The notes under the pieces: model-generated
Database searches by the model: none
Seen by the model: only the letters and a program-made list of their open reading frames with translations
Told to the model about the DNA's origin: nothing
Made by a program: the position numbers and the translations under genes
Shown here: positions 27,040-35,621 of the stretch, one piece after another
Position numbering within the stretch: the stretch's first letter is position 1
How the letters are laid out: each line of letters begins with the position of its first letter
NCBI GenBank assembly: GCA_946185285.1
Contig: CAMHIS010000002.1
Coordinates: 18,537-82,536, forward strand
Direction of reading: 5' to 3'
Source: an uncultured Prevotellaceae bacterium
Lineage (GTDB): Bacteria; Bacteroidota; Bacteroidia; Bacteroidales; Bacteroidaceae
Length of the DNA stretch: 64,000 bases

Positions 27040-28749
27040 TCAGATGGATTCAATGAAGTAGATGACTTGGTCACGTTCTTTTTTCGTCAGGTTTCGGAAC
27101 TTCACCACTGTGCTGTAGGCATCGCTCTGTCCGCCCTCATTCTTACAGCCGTGCCACATGATGGCCTCCATCACGTTGCGGGCACGACAGTCGTGCAGAC
27201 GCTCCACACCACTGCCAGTCTTTCCGGCCAGGCCACGGCCCCAGAGTGGCGTGGTGCGGCACCAGCCGGTACGTATGTCGTTCTTCATCCAAAGGCGATG
27301 CTGCACGAAGTCGGTATAGGGCCAAATCTTCTGATGAGGATAGCGGGGCATGTCGCTGTCAGACTTGAAGAACCTGGCAGGGTCCTGAATGTGGTCGTCG
27401 CCAGTCTGCCACGAGGGGCGGTGACAGGCGGCACAGCCTATCTGCGTGAAGAGTTCCTTGCCTTTCTTGAAGTCCTCGGTGGTGGTGTTGCGGGCGGCGG
27501 GAACGGCCAGTCCTCGGTGCCAGATCATGAGGTTCTTATACTGTGCATCAGTCATCTCGGCATCGAGCTGCTTGCTTGTCAAGTAGGTATAGATGTCCTG
27601 CTCCAGATTGCCTGTATGCCACTCAGGATGAGCCCACGTGGGGTCTATGCGGTTGATGTACTCCGTGAATCCCGCCTGCACCTCGGGGTCTTGCGACGAC
27701 TTCCTGGCATAATAGATACCGGCCAGGTCGAGGTAGTGGTAGCGGCGGTCGGAGCGTGTGACATTGGTGATGTTCCAGATGGCGTTGGCACCGGCAGCAT
27801 CGAGTATGGGGCCACGCGACAAAGCGTAGGTGTAGCGGCGCACATACTTCGTGCCGTCACCCTGCAGTGAATTGCTGTAATAGCTGTTCCACGTGTTGGT
27901 GGACTGGTTCCACATGGCCGGGTTCAGTGCGTCTGTGCGCCCGATGCTGTTGAAGTACTTGCTCTCCGACTCCCACTGTGCCGTGATGTCCTCGTCGGGG
28001 ATGGCATCGGTAAGACCTGTGCCGTAGATGCCGATGGTCGATTCCAGCAGCACACCTATATCATTATTATACTGCGACTCGTCCAAAGTTACGTCTGTAC
28101 CGCCGCGAGCCACCACGACGGGGGCGTAATAGGCACTGTAGGGAATTGTCACTTCGGGATAAATCAGTGAGTAGGTCTCGCCGTCGGGGAACTTGTTGCC
28201 CCACTCGTCGGTGTAGTCTTTCCAGGCAATCTTGATTTGGGTCTCGTCAATAGGCGCCTTGAATGGCTTTACCGCTCCTGTCTGCGGCATACCGGCCACG
28301 CTGCGGATATAGGCATTGGTGGTCTTGTCGTAAACCACGAGCAGGTAGCCGTTACGATGGGTATCAGCCCTGTATTCGGTCTGACGGGCACCATGGCCAT
28401 AGCCGGGGTGACAGTAGAGACAGCCGCGACGCACATAGACGGGTCCGAGTCCGTGGAAGGCACCGTCGGTGTTGGTATTGTAGTCTTTCTCAAACAGATA
28501 CTCGCCTTCGTTGAAGGCGGTCATCATGCCTGCCGTCTCAACGGCTTTCGATGGCTGCTTGAAAGCGGTTGAGGAGTTCTCGGCAGTTGTGCCAAGCCGT
28601 CCGCCCGCATAGTAGTCTTCGGGGTAGTCGGTAGCTGCAGGGGCGCCTATTTCCCAGGTGGTGGGATTAACGGTATCATCACTGTCGGAACAACCAACAG
28701 TGATGAGTGTACCTAACAGCATGCTACCAATAATAGATAGTCTGTTCAT
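27040..28749 (-). CDS. Di-heme oxidoreductase (DUF1111 / COG3488), lipoprotein
   Basis: The 569-residue protein has a lipoprotein signal (C20 in TVGCSD) and two c-type heme sites, C110-x-x-C113-H114 and C439-x-x-C442-H443. The family is annotated as a di-heme thiol oxidoreductase or putative peroxidase related to MauG, and it often neighbours imelysin genes. It probably works in the periplasm on metal or redox substrates. It follows the imelysin gene by 6 nt and precedes CcsBA by 9 nt. Confidence 0.88.
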   Translation of the reverse strand: MNRLSIIGSMLLGTLITVGCSDSDDTVNPTTWEIGAPAATDYPEDYYAGGRLGTTAENSSTAFKQPSKAVETAGMMTAFNEGEYLFEKDYNTNTDGAFHGLGPVYVRRGCLYCHPGYGHGARQTEYRADTHRNGYLLVVYDKTTNAYIRSVAGMPQTGAVKPFKAPIDETQIKIAWKDYTDEWGNKFPDGETYSLIYPEVTIPYSAYYAPVVVARGGTDVTLDESQYNNDIGVLLESTIGIYGTGLTDAIPDEDITAQWESESKYFNSIGRTDALNPAMWNQSTNTWNSYYSNSLQGDGTKYVRRYTYALSRGPILDAAGANAIWNITNVTRSDRRYHYLDLAGIYYARKSSQDPEVQAGFTEYINRIDPTWAHPEWHTGNLEQDIYTYLTSKQLDAEMTDAQYKNLMIWHRGLAVPAARNTTTEDFKKGKELFTQIGCAACHRPSWQTGDDHIQDPARFFKSDSDMPRYPHQKIWPYTDFVQHRLWMKNDIRTGWCRTTPLWGRGLAGKTGSGVERLHDCRARNVMEAIMWHGCKNEGGQSDAYSTVVKFRNLTKKERDQVIYFIESI

Positions 28750-28755
28750 AGCGGT

Positions 28756-29951
28756 TTATTTTTTTATGTTCACGATTGACTGGTAGAGCTTCTGTGCGTT
28801 GTCGGCCAGCGTGCGGTAGGTGGCCACGACGACATTATCGACGTAGTTCTCGTTGATGACCTTACACTGGGTCTCAACCGTTTCGTTGCCGGCATAGCCT
28901 TTCAGCGTCTCAGCCATATCGCCAAGTGCATCATCCAGTTCACCCAAGGCGTCGATGGCCGTCTTGCTGGAGGCATCGCTGTAGTAGAGGGCAAAAGGAG
29001 CCTTCATGGCCTTGATCTTGGCCAATGCAGCGTCGAGCTTAGTCTGTACAGCCTTGGCCTGGGCTGCGAGTGTGGCGTTGCCTGCATTCAGACAGAAATA
29101 TACAAGCGACTTCTCGTTGGGCGACGTAGCTCCCATCGCACCGTAGAGGGCATTCTTGCATGAGACGATGTTGTCGTAGAAGTCGGTGATGGAGTTGTAG
29201 GCGTATGGAGACTCAATATAGGTGGCGTCCTCACCCGTATAGGGCAGTCCGTTTTCGAGTCACCCACCTCGCCGATAATGTCCTGACAGCCGGAGATAAT
29301 CTCCAGTGTGGCATCGAGAGCCGTCTCCCAGTCGCCGGTACCGGGGCTCTTGAAGGCCTTGCCGAAATTCTGGAATCCGTCCAGCGCACCTTCTTGGTTG
29401 CCGTCGTCATCGATGGCCAGGTGTGTGGCAACATACTCCTTGGCTATCTTCTGGCGCTCGGCATTGCTCTCCTTCGAGTCCCAGGCAGCCTCCAGTGTAG
29501 ATGTGGCGTTGTAGAGGTCCTTGGCCACGGCGCAGATGTAGTTGTACTCCAGCGTGGTAATCTGGTCAATCTTGCGCGGCTGCCCCTGACGGAACAATAC
29601 GTATTCTAAGCCGTGATAGCCCAGGATGCCTGAGTTGGCCGTCTTGATGAAGTTGTCAAGACTGGACATGGCTTTTTCGTCGCGCAGCACGTCGGCCAGG
29701 TCGTTGGCAGCCACCGGCCATGTGTCGGTGTGCGGGTCGATGGAATAGACATCGGCAGCGCCAAAGAGGAATGCCTCGGTGTTCTCCCAGTTGGCGCGTG
29801 CCACCTTCCAGTCGTTGCAAGCCAGGTCGAGGGCAGCCTGTGAACCGTTAACTACAGTGTTGTCTGCATCGTCATCGCTTGAGCATGAAGCGAAGCCGGT
29901 GGAAAGTGCGGCAGCCAGTGCTGCCATTTTAAAAAGATTCTTACTCTTCAT
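28756..29951 (-). pseudogene. Imelysin-family lipoprotein, interrupted by a one-base frameshift
   Basis: Two overlapping frames (29088-29951 and 28756-29136) form one imelysin protein of about 398 residues if one base is added. The N-terminal part has a lipoprotein signal (FASCSSD), a helical start and the imelysin motif GYHGLEYV (GxHxxE). The frame is lost at the AAAA run (29252-29255), after which the other frame continues with a normal imelysin C-terminus ending QKLYQSIVNIKK. Imelysins are periplasmic iron-uptake-related proteins of the EfeO/IrpA type. It may be a recent mutation, a phase-variable tract or an assembly error. The rest of the gene looks intact. Confidence 0.85.
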
Positions 29952-30037
29952 TTTTCTATTTTATTATTACATTACTATTTTATTATTTCTCTCTTTTCCT
30001 CTTTTCCTCACTAATCATAATTCTCAATCCTCCATTC

Positions 30038-31450
30038 TCAAAGCAGTCTCCCACAGTACGTCACGCCAATGCTCACGCTCGGTTCGTTGTTGTAGGGCTG
30101 CTTATAGAGCGGACTGTCTGAGGCGAGGCCGTTGTTGTCGGGCTTCTCAAAGAAGCGGTACGAGTACTCACCCTTGATGGTTATCTGCTTCACGGGCGAA
30201 TAGTTCACGCCAAAAGCACAGCGGTATTTCTTGGTGTACTTATACATCGACTGATACGTGCCCGAGGCCATTGTGTTGTAGTGCTCGAAGCGGCCGAACA
30301 GGTACAGCTTCTCGTCTTTCACCCTGGGCATCTGCGAAAACACGTTGTAGCCCGCCTCAATAGCGTAGGCCACCGCATTGCTGCCTATGTTACTATAGTG
30401 GTGGGGGTTGCCGTCCTGGTATTTATGGTGGGTCCAGTTGGCCTGGTTGTAGGCTGATATTTCGTCGGCATCGCTGAAGTGAGCATAGTCCACGTTGCCC
30501 CTCACAATCCAGTTCCAGCGGTTCAGCGAGAAGTCGAGGGCTACTATGCCTAATGCACCCGTCACGTCGTCATACTTCGCGCCGGGCGTACGCAGGGTGT
30601 TGCGGAAGGTGTAGCCGTAGTAGCCGCTCAGTCCTACGCGCAGCCAATGCGCCCGTTGGTTCTCCGACGGAGCGTAATAGTCTATGCGCAGGGCACCGGC
30701 GTAGTTGTTGGCCACCTTGAACTCATATGGGCTGGTGGCGCCGTAGTGTACAAAGTTCTCTGCCGTGAAACTCTCGGAGTTCAAGCCTGAGAGCAGCTGG
30801 GCCTCATAGCGCCAGTCCTTCAGCCGCCCCCACACGGAGACACCCGTCTGGTGCCATGTGTTTGGCATGATGGTGGCCTCGCCCTCAGGACGATAGACGG
30901 TGAAGAACTGGTTGGGCTCATGGTGTGCGTTCGAATAGCCCACGGGCACGATAATCTCGCCGGCCTTGACGTTCAGCCTGCCGTCCAGGAAAGCCTTGTT
31001 CACCCAGAACTGCTCAAGGTTCACCTCGCCGCCCTTCTCCACCTCGGCCTCGTATTCGCCAGCCTCCTCGGCCTCTATCTCCACGGCTGTACCGTTGCCG
31101 CCATGCTCAAACTCTATCTCAGAACCAAACGTCCAGCCCTTGCCGAAGTCATAGCCCAAGTTCAGGCACACGTGCGGCAGGTCGACGCGTCCGTGGCTCT
31201 TGTCGCCGGCATAGTTCTCCGGCTTCTTATAGCGGTTGAAACTCTGACTGTAGAAGTTGCGGGTCATCACGGCCTCGCCGTAGCCTCCTATATACAGGCG
31301 CGACATAACACCGTCGTTCTGTTTCTCTGTCCTCGCAGGCTGTCGTGTGGCACCCGTAGTAGCATCCACGTTACGGTAGGTTGCTTCTTGAGCCTCCATG
31401 CAAAGGGGCAACATGCTTGCAACAACTATCACATTCAATAAGCTTTTCAT
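30038..31450 (-). CDS. Outer-membrane porin
   Basis: The 470-residue protein has a signal peptide (1-19, ending MEAQ) and then a beta-barrel pattern of alternating strands, including LYIGGYGEAVMTRNF, VCLNLGYDFGKGW and INPF-free loops, ending in a short SIGVTYCGRLL strand. An acidic loop rich in Glu (about 118-140) follows the FGSEIEFEHGG strand. It resembles phosphate-selective-porin-like barrels, but selectivity is not known. The start is ATG 31450, set by the -7 box at 31475; the longer frame from 31564 would overlap the promoter. It is first in the porin-imelysin-di-heme-CcsBA operon. Confidence 0.85.
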   Translation of the reverse strand: MKSLLNVIVVASMLPLCMEAQEATYRNVDATTGATRQPARTEKQNDGVMSRLYIGGYGEAVMTRNFYSQSFNRYKKPENYAGDKSHGRVDLPHVCLNLGYDFGKGWTFGSEIEFEHGGNGTAVEIEAEEAGEYEAEVEKGGEVNLEQFWVNKAFLDGRLNVKAGEIIVPVGYSNAHHEPNQFFTVYRPEGEATIMPNTWHQTGVSVWGRLKDWRYEAQLLSGLNSESFTAENFVHYGATSPYEFKVANNYAGALRIDYYAPSENQRAHWLRVGLSGYYGYTFRNTLRTPGAKYDDVTGALGIVALDFSLNRWNWIVRGNVDYAHFSDADEISAYNQANWTHHKYQDGNPHHYSNIGSNAVAYAIEAGYNVFSQMPRVKDEKLYLFGRFEHYNTMASGTYQSMYKYTKKYRCAFGVNYSPVKQITIKGEYSYRFFEKPDNNGLASDSPLYKQPYNNEPSVSIGVTYCGRLL

Positions 31451-31474
31451 CTTAACAATCTTCAAAATCGGGTG

Positions 31475-31482
31475 CAAAGGTA
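31475..31482 (-). promoter_or_regulatory. -7 promoter box for the porin operon
   Basis: Minus-strand TACCTTTG (TAnnTTTG) with a TTGC 19 nt further upstream (31502-31505) as candidate -33. It lies 24 nt before the ATG at 31450. Confidence 0.6.
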
Positions 31483-31605
31483 ATGGTTTTGCACCGTCAA
31501 TGCAATACCTAAAAATTATGAAATACCTCCTTTTTACTCTTCTCTCATCTCTTTTCACCCCCAAAATACCTAAATGTAATTATTGTGCATATCGGAATAA
31601 ATGAC

Positions 31606-31613
31606 TACCTTTG
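31606..31613 (+). promoter_or_regulatory. -7 promoter box for the hemerythrin-LuxR gene
   Basis: TACCTTTG (TAnnTTTG), with ATTG at 31582-31585 about 20 nt upstream as -33. It lies 30 nt before the ATG at 31644. It overlaps the upstream start candidate at 31611, which can be discarded. Confidence 0.6.
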
Positions 31614-31643
31614 CACCCTGTAATCATTATTAGGGAAAGGAAG

Positions 31644-32606
31644 ATGAAAAATCAGAAATTGTATGAGGCCGACGACAAGATGATTTCGCTGATTCGCGAT
31701 AATTACGACCTGTTGCAGATGCTGGGAAGTTTTGGCATAAGCCTCGGCTTTGGGGACCAGACGGTCAAGGACACGTGTGAGAACAACGATGTGGACACAT
31801 ACACTTTCTTGGCAGTTGTCAACTTCACTACCAACGGCTACGGCGAGTTTGAGGGAGACGAACAGCTGTCGGTACCTACGCTGTTGCATTACTTAGAGGC
31901 CAGCCATGCTTACTTTCTTGACTTTCAGTTACCTTATATTCGACGTGAATTGCAGGAGTCGCTCGACGAGAGCGAGTCGCTTGCCAAGCTCATCCTTCGC
32001 TTCTACGACGAATATGCCCACGAGATTCGCCGCCACATGAAGTATGAGCAGAAGACGCTGTTCCCTTACGTTCAGTCACTGACTGAGGGACAACCTGCCA
32101 GCGACTACAACGTGGAAACCTTCTCCAAGCACCACAGTGCTGCCGATAAGAAACTGCGCGAACTAAAACTGCTTATCATCAAATACCTGCCACAAGACGG
32201 TCTCCACAACAACCAACTCACTGCCACCCTCCACGACATTTATGAGAATGAGGTATGGCTTCGCCAGCACGCGATGGTCGAGGACCACATCTTCGTACCT
32301 GCCATCCGACGCCTGGAGCAACAGGCGAAACAGAGCGACGTGGCGCGCAATATATCAGACATGGTATTCAAGGCTGGAGGCGGGCAGAATCCTGATGCCC
32401 TCAGCGACCGCGAAAAGGACGTGATTATCTCATTGGTACAAGGCATGTCAAACAAGGAGATTGCCGACCATCTCTGCATCTCTGTGAACACGGTTATCAC
32501 GCACCGTCGTAACATCGCCCGCAAGTTACAGATACACAGCCCCGCAGGTCTCACCATCTACGCTATCATCAACAACCTCGTAGACATTTCAAGTGTAAAA
32601 CTGTAA
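31644..32606 (+). CDS. Hemerythrin-domain LuxR-type transcriptional regulator
   Basis: The 320-residue protein joins a hemerythrin-like four-helix domain to a LuxR helix-turn-helix. Candidate di-iron ligands are H82 and H88 (LLHYLEASHAYF), H131 and E135 (RRHMKYEQ), H163/H164 and H209-D214 (QHAMVEDH). The HTH (253-298) reads ALSDREKDVIISL then SNKEIADHLCISVNTVITH. Hemerythrins sense oxygen, nitric oxide or redox state through the iron pair, so this is probably a single-protein sensor-regulator. It is divergent from the porin/imelysin/di-heme operon with a 193-bp shared gap, which makes that operon its likely target. Confidence 0.85.
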   Translation: MKNQKLYEADDKMISLIRDNYDLLQMLGSFGISLGFGDQTVKDTCENNDVDTYTFLAVVNFTTNGYGEFEGDEQLSVPTLLHYLEASHAYFLDFQLPYIRRELQESLDESESLAKLILRFYDEYAHEIRRHMKYEQKTLFPYVQSLTEGQPASDYNVETFSKHHSAADKKLRELKLLIIKYLPQDGLHNNQLTATLHDIYENEVWLRQHAMVEDHIFVPAIRRLEQQAKQSDVARNISDMVFKAGGGQNPDALSDREKDVIISLVQGMSNKEIADHLCISVNTVITHRRNIARKLQIHSPAGLTIYAIINNLVDISSVKL

Positions 32607-32642
32607 AACCGCCTCCTGTCATGCCGCAACCTCCCCGCAGCC

Positions 32643-35477
32643 TCACTTCGAATACAACAGGCGTCCGTCGGGGGTAACTCCGGCGGCGCTCATTTTTATG
32701 CGCGTCTCCTTGCCGTTGTTGTAGAAGGTAGCCGTGAAGCGGCCGTCCTCGTCGCTGCGGGCGTTGGGGTTCCAGTAGAGCGTGCGGCGGTAGTCGGCGG
32801 GGGCCTCGCCCGTCTGGCGGCGGCTGTAGTCGGGCTGGTAGAACGCGGCGGGCTCGTTCATGCCGTGGAAATAGATGCGGCGGTCGCGGTAGACTACCTG
32901 CTTGCCGTCGTCTGGTATAGGCACCATCTCCACCGTGACGTCGGCCAGTACGGTACTCACCACCATCGTCGAGTCCTCGTTGCGCGGCTCATAGTCGCTG
33001 AACACGCGGATGTCCTGAAGCCGGCTCAGCTTCAGGTTGTTGAAGACGGCAGCTGCCGCGCGGGTCTTCTCGCTGGCCTGTATGGCGTCGGCCATGTCAG
33101 CCTCCATATTAGCCGTGGAGTCGTAGTTGCGCCAGTAGGTCTGGCCGTTCAGTCGCCCGTCGACGTTAAAGTGTACGGGGCGCCCCATATTGCCATAGAG
33201 GAACTTCGCCACCTGCAACGGGAACTGGCGCATGTCGAACTTACCGAACGACAGGCCGTAGTCGGTCAGGTCGTTGTAAAGGTCGTAGGCATCGCGCACG
33301 ATGGCCGGCTTGTTCCAGTCGACGGCGCGGCGCCCGTGACGGCGACCGCTGACGGTGACGTTCTGCAACAGGTGGACGTCGTTCTCCATCGACAGTTCCG
33401 AGAGCGTGTCCTCGTCGATGGTCACATCCCACTCGGGGGCGTGGTTCTCGTAGTAGTTGTACTTATGGGTGAAGACGGGGTAAGGCATGTCGCGCTTCAC
33501 GTAGAAGTCGGCAAAGGCATCCTCACGATAGACGGTGGCATCCTTGCGCGAGGCGATGGCCTTGTCGAGCGAGTCTTTCTCCTTATAGGCTTTCAGAGTG
33601 AGGTAGGTAACGCCGTAGAAAGGCGGTATCTGGAACGAGAACTGCCCGCCGTCGTGCGTCTTCTGCACGCCACCGGCCACCTCGTTGCCCATCAGCAGCT
33701 CAGCCTCCACCAGCACCTCCTTCTTCAGTCCGCCGTGGTTGACGCCCAACTGGTCGTTGGCGTTCTCAATGCCTCCAAAATCGACCGAGGTGACAATCTG
33801 GTCACCCATATCAGCCCACGACTCATTACTCGAAATGATGGGATTCTCGTCGGTGCTCTCCTCGGCCCACGGGTCTTCTTGGTCACTGGTCAGCGAGGGT
33901 GACTTCGTCCCCACCATGCCCACGCCGTTCTGCCACGACGGAATCTCGATAAGCTCCACATCGTTGATGCTCAGCATCTTGTACACGCTGCCGCTGACGG
34001 TCATCGTCTGCTCAGGCTCGTAGCGCATCTGGCGCGCCGTGTCGCTCAGTTCCTGCCACTTGTACTTACGCCAGCCCTGCACCATCATCAGCAGGTCGAG
34101 GTTGTCGCGATGCTGCTTGTCGTCCTTCTCAAAATAGTAGGCGGGCTTGGCAATGAAGCCGCGCAGCTCGCTTGAGAGCAACAGGTCGGTCATCACGTTG
34201 CCGTCGTTGTAGGTGGGCTCGTCGGTGCCCGTGTCGCGGATGGCTATCGAGAAAGTGGTCTCCGGCGTTAGTTGCACGCCGACGCTAATCTGCTCATAAG
34301 GCTGGTAAGTCGTCGTGGGCTTAATGGGCTCTATCGGTACAATGGGCGCCTCTTCATAAAGCCCATTCCCCCTACAGAAGAACAACCGGTCGGCCAGCAC
34401 GCGCCCCTCGTCGTCAAACACCGTCACGTTGTTCACGCCGACGGGCAGTTCATCAACAGGCAGCTGGACGCTGACCTTGCCGCTATTCACCGGTTCGAGG
34501 GCTGCGAAGTGCTTCAGCACACCGCGACAAAGCACCGAGACGCCGTACTCACGGTCCGGCGCCAGGCCCCGGGCGGCAATGGTGGCACGACCGCCTTCGT
34601 CGAGTCGCAGCACTACCCCGCTCTTCTCGGCCTTGGGCAACTGGAACGTGTAGTCCTTGCCGCGCCAACGGAACCGGGCTTTCAGGCGCTTCTCGCCTGG
34701 CGTCACGGTGAACGTGCCGCGCCCTTGATGGGTGGTGGCGATGGAGCCTACCTGACGGTCGCCCTCCATCAGCGTACCCTTGATGTCGACGGCCTCCGTC
34801 AGCTGGTCCTCGACGGCAAAGGCCACGCGGCTCTCAAGTCCCTCGACCAGCGAGCCGCCCTCGGGATAGAACGTGACGAAGAGTTCCTCCTTCTTCGGCT
34901 TCTGGATACGCGTCTTGGGGCGCTGGTACATGCGGCGGGCAGCGTAGTCGCCAGCCGTCTCGGGCTTGCTATAGACAGGGAACACGCGTGAGTACAGCCC
35001 GTCCCACAGACGGTAGTAGTCGGCACACATTTGGCGGTTGAAGAACTTCCACGTCTCCTGTACCGTATATTTGTGACGCGACACGTTGAAGTTCAGCATC
35101 CAGCGGGTATAGGCACGCAACTCGTAATAGCCTGAATAGAGCGAGTCGGTCAGTACGAACTGTCCGCAGGTATAGTTGTCGGGCGCCACGATAATCTGCT
35201 GGCGCTCCACGAGCACGCCGTCGGGCGACAGCAGCTCGACATACAAGATGCGGCTCATGTCGGTAGGCTGCAGGTTGTCGGCACGCACGACATAGGCCTT
35301 ATACCACAGCGTGTCGCCCACGAAGTAGCACTGGTTGTCGGTATGGACATATACTTTCTCCTGGACTTGTGACACCGACGACTTCTCAAGAGCCTGACGG
35401 ATATCGTCAAGGGAACCTGCCTGCACGCCTTGCACAGACAGCAGGGAAAACAAGAACAGACGTAGTATGGTCTTCAT
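32643..35477 (-). CDS. MG2-domain (macroglobulin-like) surface protein with plug-like C-terminus
   Basis: The 944-residue protein has a signal peptide (1-20, GVQAG) and an MG2 macroglobulin-like domain near the N-terminus (about 40-140, VYVHTDNQCYFVGDTLWYKA). Further beta domains lead to a TonB-plug-like segment (about 710-850, NVTVSGRRHGRRAV), ending FYNNGKETRIKMSAAGVTP. Such proteins are widespread in Bacteroidetes envelopes; their substrate is unknown. The start is ATG 35477; the longer frame uses TTG 35486. It is divergent from a TonB-dependent receptor and converges on the LuxR regulator. Confidence 0.75.
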   Translation of the reverse strand: MKTILRLFLFSLLSVQGVQAGSLDDIRQALEKSSVSQVQEKVYVHTDNQCYFVGDTLWYKAYVVRADNLQPTDMSRILYVELLSPDGVLVERQQIIVAPDNYTCGQFVLTDSLYSGYYELRAYTRWMLNFNVSRHKYTVQETWKFFNRQMCADYYRLWDGLYSRVFPVYSKPETAGDYAARRMYQRPKTRIQKPKKEELFVTFYPEGGSLVEGLESRVAFAVEDQLTEAVDIKGTLMEGDRQVGSIATTHQGRGTFTVTPGEKRLKARFRWRGKDYTFQLPKAEKSGVVLRLDEGGRATIAARGLAPDREYGVSVLCRGVLKHFAALEPVNSGKVSVQLPVDELPVGVNNVTVFDDEGRVLADRLFFCRGNGLYEEAPIVPIEPIKPTTTYQPYEQISVGVQLTPETTFSIAIRDTGTDEPTYNDGNVMTDLLLSSELRGFIAKPAYYFEKDDKQHRDNLDLLMMVQGWRKYKWQELSDTARQMRYEPEQTMTVSGSVYKMLSINDVELIEIPSWQNGVGMVGTKSPSLTSDQEDPWAEESTDENPIISSNESWADMGDQIVTSVDFGGIENANDQLGVNHGGLKKEVLVEAELLMGNEVAGGVQKTHDGGQFSFQIPPFYGVTYLTLKAYKEKDSLDKAIASRKDATVYREDAFADFYVKRDMPYPVFTHKYNYYENHAPEWDVTIDEDTLSELSMENDVHLLQNVTVSGRRHGRRAVDWNKPAIVRDAYDLYNDLTDYGLSFGKFDMRQFPLQVAKFLYGNMGRPVHFNVDGRLNGQTYWRNYDSTANMEADMADAIQASEKTRAAAAVFNNLKLSRLQDIRVFSDYEPRNEDSTMVVSTVLADVTVEMVPIPDDGKQVVYRDRRIYFHGMNEPAAFYQPDYSRRQTGEAPADYRRTLYWNPNARSDEDGRFTATFYNNGKETRIKMSAAGVTPDGRLLYSK

Positions 35478-35569
35478 CTTTTGCAAAAGTTTAGTATCTT
35501 TTTGACGCGAAAACCTTGCGAAAGTTTAAATTTCCGGGATATTTCTGGTGATTTCTTTTCAAAAAGCAT

Positions 35570-35577
35570 TACCTTTG
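35570..35577 (+). promoter_or_regulatory. -7 promoter box for the TonB receptor gene
   Basis: TACCTTTG (TAnnTTTG), 44 nt upstream of the ATG at 35622. The short leader leaves no room for a cobalamin riboswitch. Confidence 0.6.
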
Positions 35578-35621
35578 CAGCCGTTTAGCCTAAACACTAA
35601 ACTCTAAACATTAAACAAAAA

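Noticed and set aside
35487..35621. A cobalamin riboswitch before the BtuB-like receptor
   Set aside because: Only about 45 nt separate the -7 box from the start codon, too little for that riboswitch, and no B12-box-like segment was seen.
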